Of a DNA stretch of 64,000 nt, positions 26,131 through 38,273 are shown piece by piece. The first letter of the stretch is position 1, and each line of letters begins with the position of its first letter. A program made the translations under genes and the position numbers. Source of the stretch: Stomorhina lunata (lineage: Eukaryota; Arthropoda; Insecta; Diptera; Rhiniidae). Location: contig OW121740.1 of the NCBI GenBank assembly GCA_933228675.1, positions 37,085,792-37,149,791 of the forward strand. Reading direction: 5' to 3'. The notes beneath the pieces are model-generated. The model was not told the origin of the DNA. It saw only the letters and a list, made by a program, of their open reading frames with translations, and did not search any database.

Positions 26131-27812
26131 TTAGGGTGCAGCGAAAAACAACTTTTATTGAAATTCGATACGCCTGGGTTGAAAATCGATGCTCTACATC
26201 CATGTCTGTTAAGGGTTAAAGAATATTTATACCCTTCACCACCATAGGTGGAAAGGGTATTATAAGTTTGTGCTGATGTTTGTAACGCATAGAAATATTT
26301 GTCTTAGACCCACCTTTTAGTATACCAATAGGCTTAGAATCACTTTCTGAGTCGATTTAGCGATGTCCGTCCGTCCGTCCGTCCGTCTGGCTGGCTGGCT
26401 GGACCCCCATGTAAACCTTGTAATCAAACTACAGGTCGCAATTCTAAAGATAATTTGATGAAGTTTGGCACAGATAATTTTTTTGATAATGGGACCATTT
26501 CTATTGAAATTGGTCAAAATCGGTTCATTATTTATGGTACCTCCCATAGGTCCCACTTCCCGGAATTGCTTTAATGGCCACAAATATCAATATTTTTTCA
26601 TGAAATTTAAAACAAATACTGCTTATGTCAACTAAAATCACTGTACCAAATTTCGAAATCGGTCAACATTTGACCATAGCTCCCATACAAATTCTTCTTT
26701 AAAAACGCACTAAATGAGACAAAAAATCACAAAAACACTCGTAAATCTAAAGATAATGGAAATCTAAGTCTATTTTTTGCATACATAATTTTTGTAACAA
26801 CTGTAATCAATCTGCCAAATTTCGAGATAATCGGTCCACATTTGACCCTAGCTCTCATATAAGTCCAAATAACGGAAACAGGTTGAATATATAAGTTTTG
26901 AGAAAATGTTTGTATGATGGCAAAATTTAGCAAATATTTGTCTTTACACAGGAAAAATAACACCTTTGACCTTAGTGGTGAAGGGTATCGTATGGTCGGC
27001 TTGAACGACTATAGCGCTTTCTTACTTGTTTTAATTAGATAATATAACCATTCTTAAAAATAACTGTTTTTATTAATTTTTAAATTCGCCACTAAATTCA
27101 TAACATTTCGTATGTTTGCCACTAAAAATCCAAATTTTGACCTTTGACCCCGATGAAAAAAGGGGTTTAGCTCACCCAATATCAAAGAAAGTTCTAGTGC
27201 ACATTCATCAATAACTGGACAATAAAATTCATTATTAGCTTTATCAAAACAATACTTAAATAAAAGATACTATGCATTTACTTAAATAATGTCCACAAAT
27301 TTACTTCTTTGCGAAATTTTACGACTTCAAGTCGCAGGTACGGCGAAATCATATGAGATATCAAACTTAATTTTTCTGAATTTTTTTACCACATCTGTCA
27401 TTTTTAACATGCCGATCAAAAGTTTTGAAATTTTGAATATTTTTTGACAAAATTTTCTAAAATTTAAAAAGTGAATTTTGAAACGGTTCTTAGAAAAAAG
27501 TACCATTTTCCAGTATAAAAAAACTATGTAAATCTAATTATATTTTAATAAGTTTCAACTATTTAGTACTTATAAGTCTTTAGATGATAAAGAATGTCTT
27601 AATTTGTAATTTCTGTACTCTGAAGCTATTTTTTTGCCGCATATCCTTAGGCGTGTTGAAAAGGACACGAATTTTCTGGGGCAAATTGCAATAACTTAAA
27701 AACTATTGCATGGATTTTCAGTTGTTATGACTCTCAGGACATTGATCTAGGAAGACAAAATTTTTTTTCTGATCACCTTTACCCGGGCGTATCGAATTTC
27801 GCTCCACCCTAA
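26131..27812. mobile_element. TTAGGGTG-ended TIR transposon relic
   Basis: Left end TTAGGGTGCAGCGAAA at 26131 and right end TTTCGCTCCACCCTAA at 27812 are inverted repeats, each followed inward by AAATTCGATACGCC. TA flanks both sides (26129-26130; 27813-27814). A DINE is nested at 26229-27031. The remaining interior has no transposase frame. Interior blocks (GCAGGTACGGCGAAA; AGGCGTGT with ACACGAATTTTC) recur at 34380-34530, 35405-35525 and, inverted, near 33200-33290, so more copies are scattered nearby. Confidence 0.7.
26229..27031 (+). mobile_element. DINE-1-like element, family 2
   Basis: Starts ATACCCTTCACCACCATAGG, has the block GAGTCGATTTAGCGATG followed by (GTCC)n and CTGGCTGGCTGG at about 26362-26402. 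It ends with a repeated AAGGGTATCGTATGG block, an imperfect hairpin (GTCGGCTTGAACGAC), then CTATAGCGCTTTCTTACTTG. Body modules containing CCATAGCTCCCATA and CCGATTATCTCGAAAT-type sequence recur. No coding. It is the reference copy of family 2 in this window. Confidence 0.75.
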
Positions 27813-29334
27813 TATGTATATCAAAAAAAGTTTTATGATAAAATCTGGAGGAATCGCAAACATTAATGTCTAGGGGTATCTTAAATCATTAAGGTCTGAA
27901 AAATGATTATCAATCTAGGTCTAGGGTCAAGTATAGATCGATTCACACGAGATATTAAAGGGTTTTTTGAAATAAGAAATTTAATGGAAAGTGTGTTCAT
28001 TATAAAGTTATTATTGTAAAAATTCTTTCAAAGTCCGAAAAATTGTGGATGTCATTATCTTACATTTTTAGAGGTACCGGTTCTATAAGTATCCGACCCA
28101 ATTTCAATGAAAATATTTTTGAAATTACCAAACATTTTTATGTAGATAGGACCACCTTTTTTAAATTAACGACAATCTGCTCGGACAAATTAAAAAATTA
28201 AGATTTTTTAATAGTACCAAGTTGGACACGGTAGTACAACGGTACCATTCGGTTTTAAAATGCATCAAAAAAAGTACCATCCCAGGTCGGGGCAGAACAA
28301 TAAGGTATCAGTTTTCATATATATAATTCCACGACAACATTCCAAATGGAACAAGGGGTACTTCTCTCAGACAATAAGCCGCAAAGGATTCTATTTTTAG
28401 AATTATTGCCGGCTCCGCACGGCAAATGCATTATTTAGAGAAGTTGTACATAGCCTAATACCAGTGGCTAGCTGAGTTATGAGGTGAACCGCCGCTTTTT
28501 TTGATCGGGATCGAATTTAGGACCTCTGGTATGCTTTTACGAGATTTTATTCAATAAAGGCTAACAATTACCATAACATACGAAGATTTTTCGTCTAGAG
28601 ACCAAATTTTGAAAAAAAGAGTCATCAGATTACATTTCTTCAAAGATCCATTTTCCCAAAATTGCCAAATATTGTCGAGGAAGAAAAAAATGAATAAATT
28701 TACTTACCAAAACGTACCAACATTTAATTTTTTGAAAAAGTATCTTTTGTTCTAGATTTGGTTCCAATATCTTTTTTCAAATTATTAAAAGATACAAAAA
28801 CCTTGTTTAACAATTAATGAGACAATCATTTTTTCTGTATACGAGGTTGTTATTAAAATATTAAAAAGTACCTTATATGATTATAATCCCCTAAATGATC
28901 GAATTTTGAACTGTTAAAGTTTTTGTATGCAAAAAAAAATCATTAAAAATTATAGCTCCAGGTGCATTAGCTAAATCTTTATATTATATATGACGCATTA
29001 GAAGGCTTATATACGATTTTCTTACAAAAAGGCCAATTACAGTCGTTTGACTTAAATAGACTTGTTGGTAAGAGAAATTTTGGACTCTTCATTCTTTGGG
29101 GAGCTAGGCGATCTTGTTGACGTACATATATATATTGGTCGACTTAAAGATATATTAAAGCGATCCGAACGGTTCAACGGGAGCCAGTTTTATACTTTTT
29201 GTTGGATTTCGTGGCACCACAATGGACTTTTGCTAATCTGCTCCGTGGTATTAAAGTGGGTTGCTTTTTTAGGTTTTAACAGCAAAGATCTGTTTATCCT
29301 AGACATGAACCTGTTCAAATCTTTAACATAAAAA
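27813..29334. other. AT-rich spacer, no gene recognised
   Basis: Complex sequence with many scattered GGTACC/AGTACC motifs (28070-28900), which suggests an unrecognised old repeat. An 89-codon frame at 29062-29331 has no recognised domain. Nothing else is supported. Confidence 0.45.
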
Positions 29335-29410
29335 ATATAAAAAACCACTAAGGTCAAAGGTGTTCCTTTTCCTGTATAAAGACAAATATTTGCTAAATTT
29401 TGCCATCATA

Positions 29411-30496
29411 CAAGGTGGCGCAAAAATAACCTTCCGATGTTTTTTGGCTGTAATTTAAAAAAAAAATAAAGACTTTGATTTTTCTTGTGGATTATTTTTA
29501 TTTGGTCTTTTAATTTTTTTTACATCAAGTCGAGATTATGATGTCATGTAAATGGCCTCCGCCACGGTTGATGTCATTTGAGCCCTTTTTATGGCATTTT
29601 CCATCACTTTGGCCTAAACTTCCGGCGATAGGTCCACACATTCTTGACGGATATTGTCTTTAAGAGCTGCAAGAGTCTGAGGCTTGTTGACATAAACCCG
29701 CGACTTCAAAAAGCCCTACAAAAAGAAATCTGCAGCGGTTAAATCAGGCGATCTTGCTGGCCAGTGCAAATCGCCAAAACTGGAGATTAGGCGCCCGGGA
29801 AATGTATCCTTCAGCATATCGGTTGTGGCACGTGCAGTGTGTGCCGTTGCACCGTCCTGTTGGAACCACATGTTTTCCAATCCCAATTCATCAAGTTGCG
29901 GCAAAAAGAACTCGTTAATCATTGCTCTGTAGCGCTCACCATTCACAGTAACCGTTTGGCCCGCAATGTCTTCGAAGAAAAAAAGGTCCGATGACTCCTC
30001 TAGCGAAAACAGCACACCATACAGTGACTTTGATCGGGTGTAATGGCTCTTCGTGGGTTACACGCGGATTTTCAGTGCCCCAGAAGCGTAAATTTAGCTT
30101 ATTTACGTACCCGCTAAGATGGAAATGGGCGTCATCACTCATGATTATTTCTGATGAAAAATCATCTTCCTCTTGGTGGTGACTAAGGATATCTTGAGCG
30201 TATGTTAGACGCGATTGGCGGTCAGCAGCTAACAGCTGATGCACCGTCTGGACTTTGTACGGAAACATCTTCAAATCTTTTACAAAAATTCGCTGTAAAG
30301 ACCGTCGACTGATACCCATTTGCGTGGCACGTCGTCTGGTCGATGTCAACGGCGCTTCCATGACATCCTCGGCTACAGTCTCTTCCAGGCGAGCGGCTTA
30401 ACGTCGCAGTGTTTCACCAGTAGGCGTTGGACGGCCAGGAAATCTGTGATGAAATTCACGTTGTGCCAAAGTCACCGACCGATTATTGGTTTAGAA
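29411..30496 (-). mobile_element. Truncated Tc1/mariner-like transposon
   Basis: The 3' end of the element (GGTGGCGCAAAAATAACC at 29411, just inside CATACAA) and its downstream region are present, but the 5' terminal repeat and the start of the transposase are missing where DINE sequence resumes near 30496. A deletion that removed both the 5' end of this element and adjacent DINE interior explains both losses (inference). Confidence 0.75.
29536..30490 (-). pseudogene. Broken Tc1/mariner-superfamily transposase
   Basis: Transposase relic that would have cut and pasted its element at TA sites. Visible in order from the N-terminal side: part of the helix-turn-helix region (RPTPTGETLRR, then RRSLQRIFVKDLKMFPYK), the first catalytic Asp in IMSDDAHFHLSG, the NPRVTHEEPLHPIKVTVWC strand region, the second Asp in WFQQDGATAHTA, and the third in WPARSPDLTAADFFL. 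36 residues lie between the second and third Asp. Breaks: N-terminus missing, stop at 30398-30400, frameshift between the two long frames near 29975-30000, TAG at 29713-29715 where the family normally has Trp (FFL-G-FLKS), and a further stop in SPEV*AKV. The family tail ends near 29536. Certainly inactive. Confidence 0.88.
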
Positions 30497-30776
30497 CTGC
30501 GACCTGTAGTTTGATTACTAGGTTTACATAGGGGTCCAGCCAGCCGTCCAGCCAGACGGACGGACTGACATCGCTAAATGGACTCAAAAAAGAGATTCTA
30601 AGCCTATTGTTATACTAAAAGGTGGGTCTAAGACAAATATTTCTATACGCTACATACATCAGCACAAACTTATAATACCCTTTCCACCTATGGTGGTGAA
30701 GGGTATAAGAATGGAAAAAATAGTTTGTTTTGATAAAATTAATATTTTATTACTAAAGGCAAAAAAATAATAGTAT

Positions 30777-32016
30777 CCCAGTAAAACTTTTCATTACCAA
30801 ATAATGAGTTAAACAGTTAAACTATTGAACACGAACTACTTACTCATTCGCTGTTTAAGTCATTACATTAACATGGGGATGTCATTGGAGGCAAGTACTT
30901 ACCAATTGCAGAAAAGTAATGACAACAACAACAGCAACAACTTTTTTGTTGTTGTTTTATTAAAAACATCCCATGGGGGCTCGAACCCAGACCCTCCGAC
31001 TGCTAGGCAGAGACTCTTCCACTGAGCTACTTCATATGTTGAAAACTTAGCAGCTTATAATTAATATAAACAATTTTTATTTTTAGATCCAAAATCATGT
31101 GAAAATAACTTTGTTTTTCCCTGCTTTTTTTGCTTTGTTGTAATTTTTGGAAAAGTATTTTTATACGATTTTTTGTAATAATTTTAAAACTTTTTTTAAA
31201 TTATTTTAAAACTTAAACAAATATTCTTTTTTGTATAAGTTTTTACATAAGATTGACTCTTACTTACTTAAATGTTACAACCTGTTAAGGTCAAAGTCCG
31301 GGCATATTTTAGAATTCCATGGATTTTGATCTTGTGAGAATATTCTCCAATTTTATAGGCCAAGTTTTGAAAAATATTCCTCTACTTTGTCTTTCTATCG
31401 AAGTTTCGGACATCCTCCTCTAATATTAGGTAGTGGGACATTTCAATTCTAATTTTATCCTCTTCATTGTATTTTTTGTCAAGAGGTGGTTACTAGCCCG
31501 TAATCCTAACCCATTTTTATCGATCTTATTTGACAACTCTCGGAACATGTTAACTCACAATATTAATGGGTGTTAAACTAGCTCCCCAGGTGATACCATG
31601 AGGAGGTGTGTGTCCACAGTTGAGATGAGATGAAGGATGACCCAGATAAGTTGGGCTTACCAAGTTAAGATCAATTAGAATCGTGTTTGGTATTCAACAT
31701 CTCCAACATAATCAAAACTGACTCATGATGGTATTTTTTTATTAACGTGAGTTAGTTTTACAAATTTTTTTTACAGAAGATAATATTTAAGTTCTTAAAA
31801 TTCAAAAATCATTTAAAAAGACTCTTTTAATAAAAAAAAACTAAAAACAAATTGTTGCCCTTGGTGGGATTTGAACCGGGCCCATTCAGTTTAAATTACC
31901 ATCTTAATTACAAATAAGTACTTCTGTAATAACTTATTATTTATTCGGATGGTATGTTGTAGTCTTTACAAGGTAACCAGTTATCAGAGTCTTGCCATTA
32001 CCAAAGTTTTGCTGGG
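30777..32016. mobile_element. CCCAG TIR element, copy 2
   Basis: Second copy of the element at 18308-19216: begins CCCAGTAAAACTTTTCATTA and ends ACCAAAGTTTTGCTGGG. It is about 330 bp longer because of inserted sequence beginning at 30921 (a SINE-like segment and AT-rich DNA up to about 31260), after which homology resumes with CTTAAATG and GGTCAAAGTCCGGGCATAT. The minus-strand box-B-like GGTTCAAATCC near 31868-31878 is conserved between copies. No transposase. Confidence 0.72.
30921..31042 (-). mobile_element. tRNA-derived SINE-like insertion
   Basis: On the minus strand a pol III box A (TAGCTCAGTGGAAGAGTC, from about 31029) and box B (GGGTTCGAGCC, 30978-30988) occur in tRNA-like order, followed by a short body and a tail with TTG/AAC repeats at 30921-30945. 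Acceptor arms do not pair (ATATGAA against CATGGGA), so it is a tRNA-derived retroposon rather than a functional tRNA. It interrupts element copy 2. Confidence 0.65.
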
Positions 32017-33291
32017 ATTCTATAAAAAACTATTATCTAAATCATTCATCGAATACAATAATATATACATAAATAAATAAAATTTCTATATTTTCCATTA
32101 CAAAGTATGAATCAAGCTTAATTATTATATTATTCTTAAAATACAAATTACCCAAAGCCTTAATTCCTGATTATTGTATTCATTTTGTTAACTCAACCTG
32201 TCTCCACAGCTCTTTACAATTTTGCCAAAAAAATTAAGCTACTCCAATAAAATCCTATTATGAGGGTGTATCAATGGCAACACTTCTGTAAAAGTATTTT
32301 CCTTTTAATGCCATTTTTGTTAAGCTTTTTGTTTGTTTATTTGTTTGTTTGCTTAAGGGGATGTTTATCCTTTAGTCCTTAATAAAAACCTTTTTATGCT
32401 TTTAAATGGTTTCTCTTATGAGTCTTGTTCACACTTGGCCATGAACGGCGGTGGCAGTGGCGCTGTCAAATGGTGGGTGGCCCCCGGAAATGTATATTGT
32501 AGAGTTATTTCTTGTTTTTTTTTCAGCTCAAACCTTTTTGTGTTTATTGTATTATTAACCACATTCAACGAATCCACATGAATCCACATTTGCCCTAAGG
32601 ACCACAAATGGAAAATAAAATAATCGAATCAATGATTTTGCACTTAAAATGTGGGCGAAGGAGTGAATGCATGAATGCGAAAAAAATGGGGGCATTTCTA
32701 TTGAGTATTGCAAAATTGTTGTACGAAAAAGGAGGAATTTATGAAATTTTCAGGGAAAAATAATGAAATATGTGCAAGTTAATTAAGTCAATAAAGCTTA
32801 CACTAATAGACAAATAAACATATATTATTTTTAGAAGGATTAACTCCAAATAGATGAGTAAATACTACTTATGAATCTAACACCCTCTTTTAAAATAATT
32901 CCACCTAGAACTTGTACTGCTTCTTGCTCAGCGTATTTATAAGCCGTATTTATATTTATAACCTACTTTTGTTATTTTCTAAGTACTTTTCGTAGTATTT
33001 AATCTATTTCCGGGGCTGGGGATGTTCAAGCGCTATGGTCAAATACGGACCACTATAGACAAAGTTTTTGAGCCCATTTGTATGGGGAAAACTGCAGTAT
33101 TTTCAGTATCTACTACATTTTATCCATCCAAGAGTTTTTTAAAAAAAGATAATGGAATCTAAAAGTGAACTAGTCATGGTTTAATTGCAGTCATAAAAAT
33201 TAAAAATCCCTTAAATAGTTTTGGAGTTATAGCGATTTCTCCCCAAAAATTATTGTCCTTGATGACACGCCTAAGGATACACATACAAAAA
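32017..33291. other. Complex spacer, no gene recognised
   Basis: AT-rich sequence. 32396-32620 has a GC-richer patch with overlapping short frames on both strands and no domain. From about 33040 the inverted interior of the TTAGGGTG transposon family (GATGACACGCCTAAGGATAC) can be recognised up to the next DINE. Confidence 0.45.
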
Positions 33292-33806
33292 CAAGTAAGA
33301 AAGTGCTATAGTCGGTCGAGCCCAACCGTATGATACCCTTCACCACTGAGGTCAAATGTGTTTTTTTTTTTCGTATATAAAGACAAATATTTTCTAAAAT
33401 TCCCAATATTTTTACTTATATGGGAGCAGGAGTCAAATGTGGAAAGATTGTCTAAAAATAAACATAAAATTCTCATTATCTTCAGTTTGTATGAAAGCTA
33501 TGGTCAAATATGGACCGATTTCAACGAAATACGGTACGGTGATTTTTGTTTACATAAGCAAAGCTAATTTTAAATTTCATGAAAACATATTGAAAATATA
33601 TTGAAAATATATTGGGAGTTACCCTAAATAATAGACCAATTTAGACGAATTTCAATTGCCATGGTCCCACTACCAAAATAATTTAAAAATTTTAGAATTG
33701 CGACATGTACTTTAATTACAAGTTTATATGGGGATCCAGCCAAAAATAAATCGACTCAGGAAGTGATTCTATTGGTACACTAAAAGTTGGGTCTAACATT
33801 ACACAA
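33292..33806 (-). mobile_element. Degenerate DINE family 2 copy
   Basis: Minus sense. The 3' end comes first: CAAGTAAGAAAGTGCTATAG, hairpin GTCGGTCGAGCCCAAC, then GATACCCTTCACCACTGAGG. It ends at about 33806 with AAAAGTTGGGTCTAACATT. The GTCY core is lost (CCAGCCAAAAATAAATCGAC). Shorter than the reference copy; no coding. Confidence 0.7.
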
Positions 33807-33842
33807 ATCTTAAATCATTTAATTGATTTTGTTATAATTAAT

Positions 33843-34312
33843 TAATTTTCATTGGCGCCATCTGTCGGTAATTAATAACACCAACTTGGAAAACATCGTC
33901 GGCTCATTTACGATTCAAATTATTTTTAACAAGTTCAGTGGCGCCATCTATCGGAAATTATTTTCACCAAATTGGAAACCCCCTAAGACTAATATGCAAC
34001 AACTTTGCTAAAGATCATAGCATTATCAAATGCACACGATTTAATGAATTTTGAGTAATTTTTAATGACGCCACCTGTTGGAATTATGTCATAACAACAT
34101 AGAAAACCTTCATCGACTCATGCTCAACAACTTTGCTAAAGATCATAGCATGATCAAATGCTCAGTTTAAGATTTAATTAACTTTAAGCAATTTTCAGTG
34201 GCGCCACCTGTCGGAACTTGGTAATACTTGGTCGGCTCATGCGTAAAAACCTTTCTTAAGATCATAATATGATCAAATGCATAGTTTAATATTCATTCAT
34301 TTATATTTTTCA
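33843..34312 (+). repeat. Degenerate ~130-bp tandem repeat, four units
   Basis: Four imperfect units each starting with TCAGTGGCGCCACCTGTCGG or a variant (about 33848, 33939, 34061 and 34193). Each is followed by a TTGGAAAAC-type segment, TCGGCTCATG, then CAACTTTGCTAAAGATCATA and GATCAAATGC. Unit lengths vary from about 90 to 132 bp. GGCGCC is an unusual GC-rich palindrome in this AT-rich setting. No known function. Confidence 0.75.
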
Positions 34313-34544
34313 AACATTTACATAATCAAATTATAAGCAAAAAATTCCTTTTTTTGGGAAAATTAACGTATTCGAAAAGCAAGTACGGCAAAACGGTTCA
34401 AGATATCGACCTCAATTCTTGAGTCTTATTCTATTAATTTGTCTATTTTAATACTCCGATAAGAAAAATTCAAATTTGTAATATTTGCTTAACAAATTTT
34501 TTTAAAAAATTTAAAAATGAGTTTTGAAATCAACCTGAGTAAAA
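34313..34544 (+). mobile_element. TTAGGGTG-family interior fragment
   Basis: From about 34375, AAGCAAGTACGGCAAAACGG, GATATCGACCTCAATT and a poly-T/A tract correspond to the interior of the transposon at 26131-27812 (27335-27480). The DINE at 34550 follows directly. Ends are missing. Confidence 0.5.
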
Positions 34545-34549
34545 TTATA

Positions 34550-35305
34550 TACCTACCCTTCTCCACCATAGGTGAAAAGGATTTGTGTATACGTTTGTGC
34601 TGATGTATGTAACGCATAGAAATATTTGTCTTAGACCCACCTTTTCATATATCACTAGCCTTAGAATCACTTTCTGAGTCGATTTAGCGATGTCAGTCCG
34701 TCCGTCTGGCTGGACCCCCATGTATATCATGTAATCAAACTACAGGTCGCAATTCTAAAAATAATTTGATGATTTGATAGTTTTCATGATAGCGGGACCA
34801 TGACTATTGAAATTTGACGAAATAGATCTATTATTTATGGTACCTCCCATAGGTCCCACTTTCCGGAATTTACATTTTTGGCTACAAATAACAATATATT
34901 TTCATCAAATTTAAAACAAATACTGTTTATGCAAATCAAAATCACTCTAGAAAATTTCGTTGAAATCGGTCCACATTCGACCATAGCTTCCATACACTAA
35001 AACGCTCGTAAATCTGAAGATAATGACAGTTTTAAGTTCATTTTTAAAATAACTTTACATATTTTTTTTAAAAACTGTAATCAATTTGCTTAATTCAAGA
35101 TAATGGGTCCACATTTGATCCTAGCCTTCATATAAGTCAAATGACGGAAATAGCTTAAATATATAAGTCTTGAGAAAATGTTTGTATGATGACAAAATTT
35201 AGCAAATATTTGTCTTTATACACGAAAAAGAACACCTTTGACCTTAGTTGTGAAGGGTATCATATGGTCGGGCTTGACCGACTATAGCACTTTCTTACTT
35301 GTTTA
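34550..35305 (+). mobile_element. DINE-1-like element, family 2
   Basis: Plus sense: CCTTCTCCACCATAGGTG, CGCATAGAAATATTTGTC, GAGTCGATTTAGCGATG, a short (GTCC) core with CTGGCTGG, then the body. It ends with GAAGGGTATCATATGG, the hairpin GTCGGGCTTGACCGAC and CTATAGCACTTTCTTACTTG at about 35303. The hairpin stem is intact. No coding. Confidence 0.75.
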
Positions 35306-35528
35306 ATATAAAAAAATCGAAGTAAATATTTTTATATTTTAACAAAATTAAACTTTGTCTTACTTTGCTAGTTTTTTTTTGCAAAGTAAATTTGTTTGGC
35401 TGTGAATCCTGAGGCGTGTAGTCAAGAACACGAATTTTCGGGGAGAAATCGCAATAACTCTAAAACTATTTAATGGATTTTCAATTTTTATGACTTCAAG
35501 GAAAGCTGCATAAGTTCACTTTAAGATT
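35306..35528 (+). mobile_element. TTAGGGTG-family right interior fragment
   Basis: Contains GAGGCGTGTAGTCAAGAACA and ACGAATTTTCGGGGAG, matching the right interior of the transposon at 26131-27812 (27648-27720). Together with 34375-34544 it suggests that the DINE at 34550-35305 inserted into a copy of that transposon. Confidence 0.5.
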
Positions 35529-36653
35529 CAATAGAAATATTTTTCTTATACCCACCTTTTAGTATACCAATAGGCTTATAATCACTTTCTGAGTCGATTT
35601 AGTGATGCCAGTCAGTCCGTTCGTCCGTCCGTCTGGACGGCTGCCTGGACCCCCATGTAAAACATGTAATCAAAGTACAGATTGCAATTCTAAAGATACT
35701 TTAATGAAATTTGGCAAAGATATTTTTTTTGATAGTGGAACCATTGAAATTCGTCAAAATCGGTTCATTATTTATGGTACCTCCCATAGGTCCCACTTTC
35801 CGGAGTTGATATTTTAGCCACGTCCAGTAATGATCCCTATACTTTATGTGCGAAATCGGATTACTATTTCGGGTGCCTCCCATAGGAATGCTTTCCTGGA
35901 ATAAAGTTTTTGGTGCTTTACAGCCACAAATTTAGTTGTATTTTAATAATATTCGGCACAAATATTGCTTATGATAACCTTAATCAGTGTACCTAATTTT
36001 TTAGGAATCGGCCCATTTTTGACCATAAATCCCATGCAAGACACATTCTCAAAAGACGTTTATATACAGATAAAAGCACAAAAACGTTTATAACTCTAAA
36101 GATAAATGCATTTGATTACTAAAACTTTGCACAGATAAATATTTTGTAAATATAAACCAATATTCAAAATTTGGTAACAATCGGTCCACAATTGACCCTA
36201 GCCAACATATCAGGCCCTTAGCCCTAAATTACATAAGTCTCGAAATTTTGAAAAAAATAGCACATAGTATATCGTTACTTTAATATAGAAAGGCCCTAAG
36301 TCGTTTTTCATTCAAATCACTTTTTACAGCTTTATCTAATATAATTTTATAAAAATCTTTTAATTTTAAAAAACATTATTATAGTATTAAATTCTTTAGA
36401 GAATTTAGTAAAAAACTGGGTTAAAGAAATTTCTGTATCTTCAAAACTTAAGATTTTATTTAATTTTTTTCCACTCTCCTGCAATGTAAGAAAAATATGA
36501 GTTAGGGCTTTTCTATATTAAAGTAACGATATGTATGTATGTGTCTAAGACTTAAGGAAAACTTGTTTATTTGTTGGTCCATATATGATCTTAGAAGTGA
36601 AGGGTATGATAAAGTCGGGCTAGGCCGACTATAGCTTTTCTTATTTGTTTAAA
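35529..36653 (+). mobile_element. DINE-1-like element, family 2, 5'-truncated
   Basis: Begins within the 5' block (AATAGAAATATTTTTCTTAT) and has GAGTCGATTTAGTGATGCC, a (GTCC) core and a long body. It ends with GAAGGGTATGATAAAG, hairpin GTCGGGCTAGGCCGAC and CTATAGCTTTTCTTATTTG at about 36648. Within it, near 36285-36540, a short segment GCCCTAA...TATAGAAAGGCCC and its inverted partner TTAGGGCTTTTCTATATTAAAGTA flank about 250 bp, possibly another nested insertion. Confidence 0.65.
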
Positions 36654-37282
36654 ATCTTTCAAGTTTTTACAACAAGTAATTCATTTTTCACTGGGTTATA
36701 AATTAAAACCATAATCTTCTGGTCCCGGACTTTTTAAATATTCATACCAAAATCCAAGTGGTAGATGTTACAAAATGTTCGATTTGATTTTTTTTCTGTA
36801 ACGAACAAAGTCATTCATTCATTCAATTAATTCATACCTAAATGGTTTGATTACTTAAAACTTTGCACTTCAAAAATGACAAACAAAAGAGTTTCTTATA
36901 CACAAATGTCACCCCTTGAGTGGCAACAAACAAAGAAATCCTACGATCTATTCGTCATCTTGAGGATTTCATTATTTGTCATCAAAGAAATCAAACAGTC
37001 ATTAAGGGAAATACGAGTACAAATGAAATGAAATAAGAATAATATTACAAAAAAAAAAAAAACCCTGAAGACCTCTTGATCTTTGCCAACATTTGAAATC
37101 AATGAACAATTATAAATTTCGTCTTGAAGAAGGAACAAATAAAAATTGCCTCGAGCTAAACGGTTGTGTAAATGTCAAAGTAATTTTCTTTATGATTTTT
37201 TTTCAACTCAATGCCAGCATTTCTTAGGGTTTTAGCTATTGTTATTAAGATTGTGATCTTTTGATACGATCATATACAAAAA
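36654..37282. other. AT-rich spacer, no gene seen
   Basis: Complex AT-rich DNA between two DINEs. A 65-codon minus frame at 36941-37138 has no recognisable domain. Confidence 0.5.
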
Positions 37283-37792
37283 CACGTAATAAAGTACTAT
37301 AGTCGGTCAAGACCGACCATACGATACCCTTCGCCACTAAGGTCAAAGGTGTTCGTTTTCCTGTATTAAGACAAATATTTGCTAAATTTTGCTTTCATAC
37401 AAACATTTTCTCCAAACTTATGTATGTATTTAAGCTGTTTCTTTCACTTTGACTTATATGGGGGCTAGGGTCAAATGTGAAACGATTATCTTGAAATTTA
37501 TCAAACTGATTACAGTTTTTACATTATCTTCAGATTTACGAGCGTTTTAGTGAATTTTGTCTCATTTAGTGCGTTTTGACGGAAGAGTTTGTATGGGAGC
37601 TATGGTCAAATATGGACCGATTTCAAGGAAATTTGGTACAATGATTTGGATTTACATAAGCAGTGTTTGTTTTAAATTTCATGAAAAATATTGATATTTG
37701 TGGCCAAAATATGAATTCCGGGAAGTGGGACCTATGGGAGGTACCATAAATAATGGACCTATTTTGACGAATTTCAATGGACATGGTCCCAC

Positions 37793-38052
<260 letters not shown>

Positions 38053-38273
38053 TCCCACTATCAAATTATCTGTGCCAAATTTCATCAAATTATTTTGATT
38101 ACAAGGTTTACATGGGGGTCCAGCCAGACGGACGGACATCGCTAAATCGACTCAAAAGTGATTCTAAGCCTATTGGTATACTAAAAGGTGGATCTAAGAC
38201 AAATATTTCTATGCGTTACATACATCAGCACAAACATATAATACCCTTTCCATCTATGGTGGTGAAGGGTATA

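Larger units (their letters stand above)
29335..30713 (-). mobile_element. DINE family 2 copy split by a mariner relic
   Basis: Two pieces in minus sense: 30497-30713 carries the 5' block (terminal AAGGGTAT, TTTCTATACGCTACATACA, a CCAGCCAGACGGACGGA core), and 29335-29410 carries part of the 3' half (CTAAGGTCAAAGGTGTTCC, AAATTTTGCCATCATACAA). About 470 bp of the interior expected from the copy at 26229-27031 is missing; the mariner-like sequence at 29411-30496 sits in its place. Confidence 0.7.

Noticed and set aside
30960..31035. Functional tRNA gene on the minus strand
   Set aside because: Box A and B are present but the acceptor stem does not pair and it sits in a repeat; a SINE is more likely.
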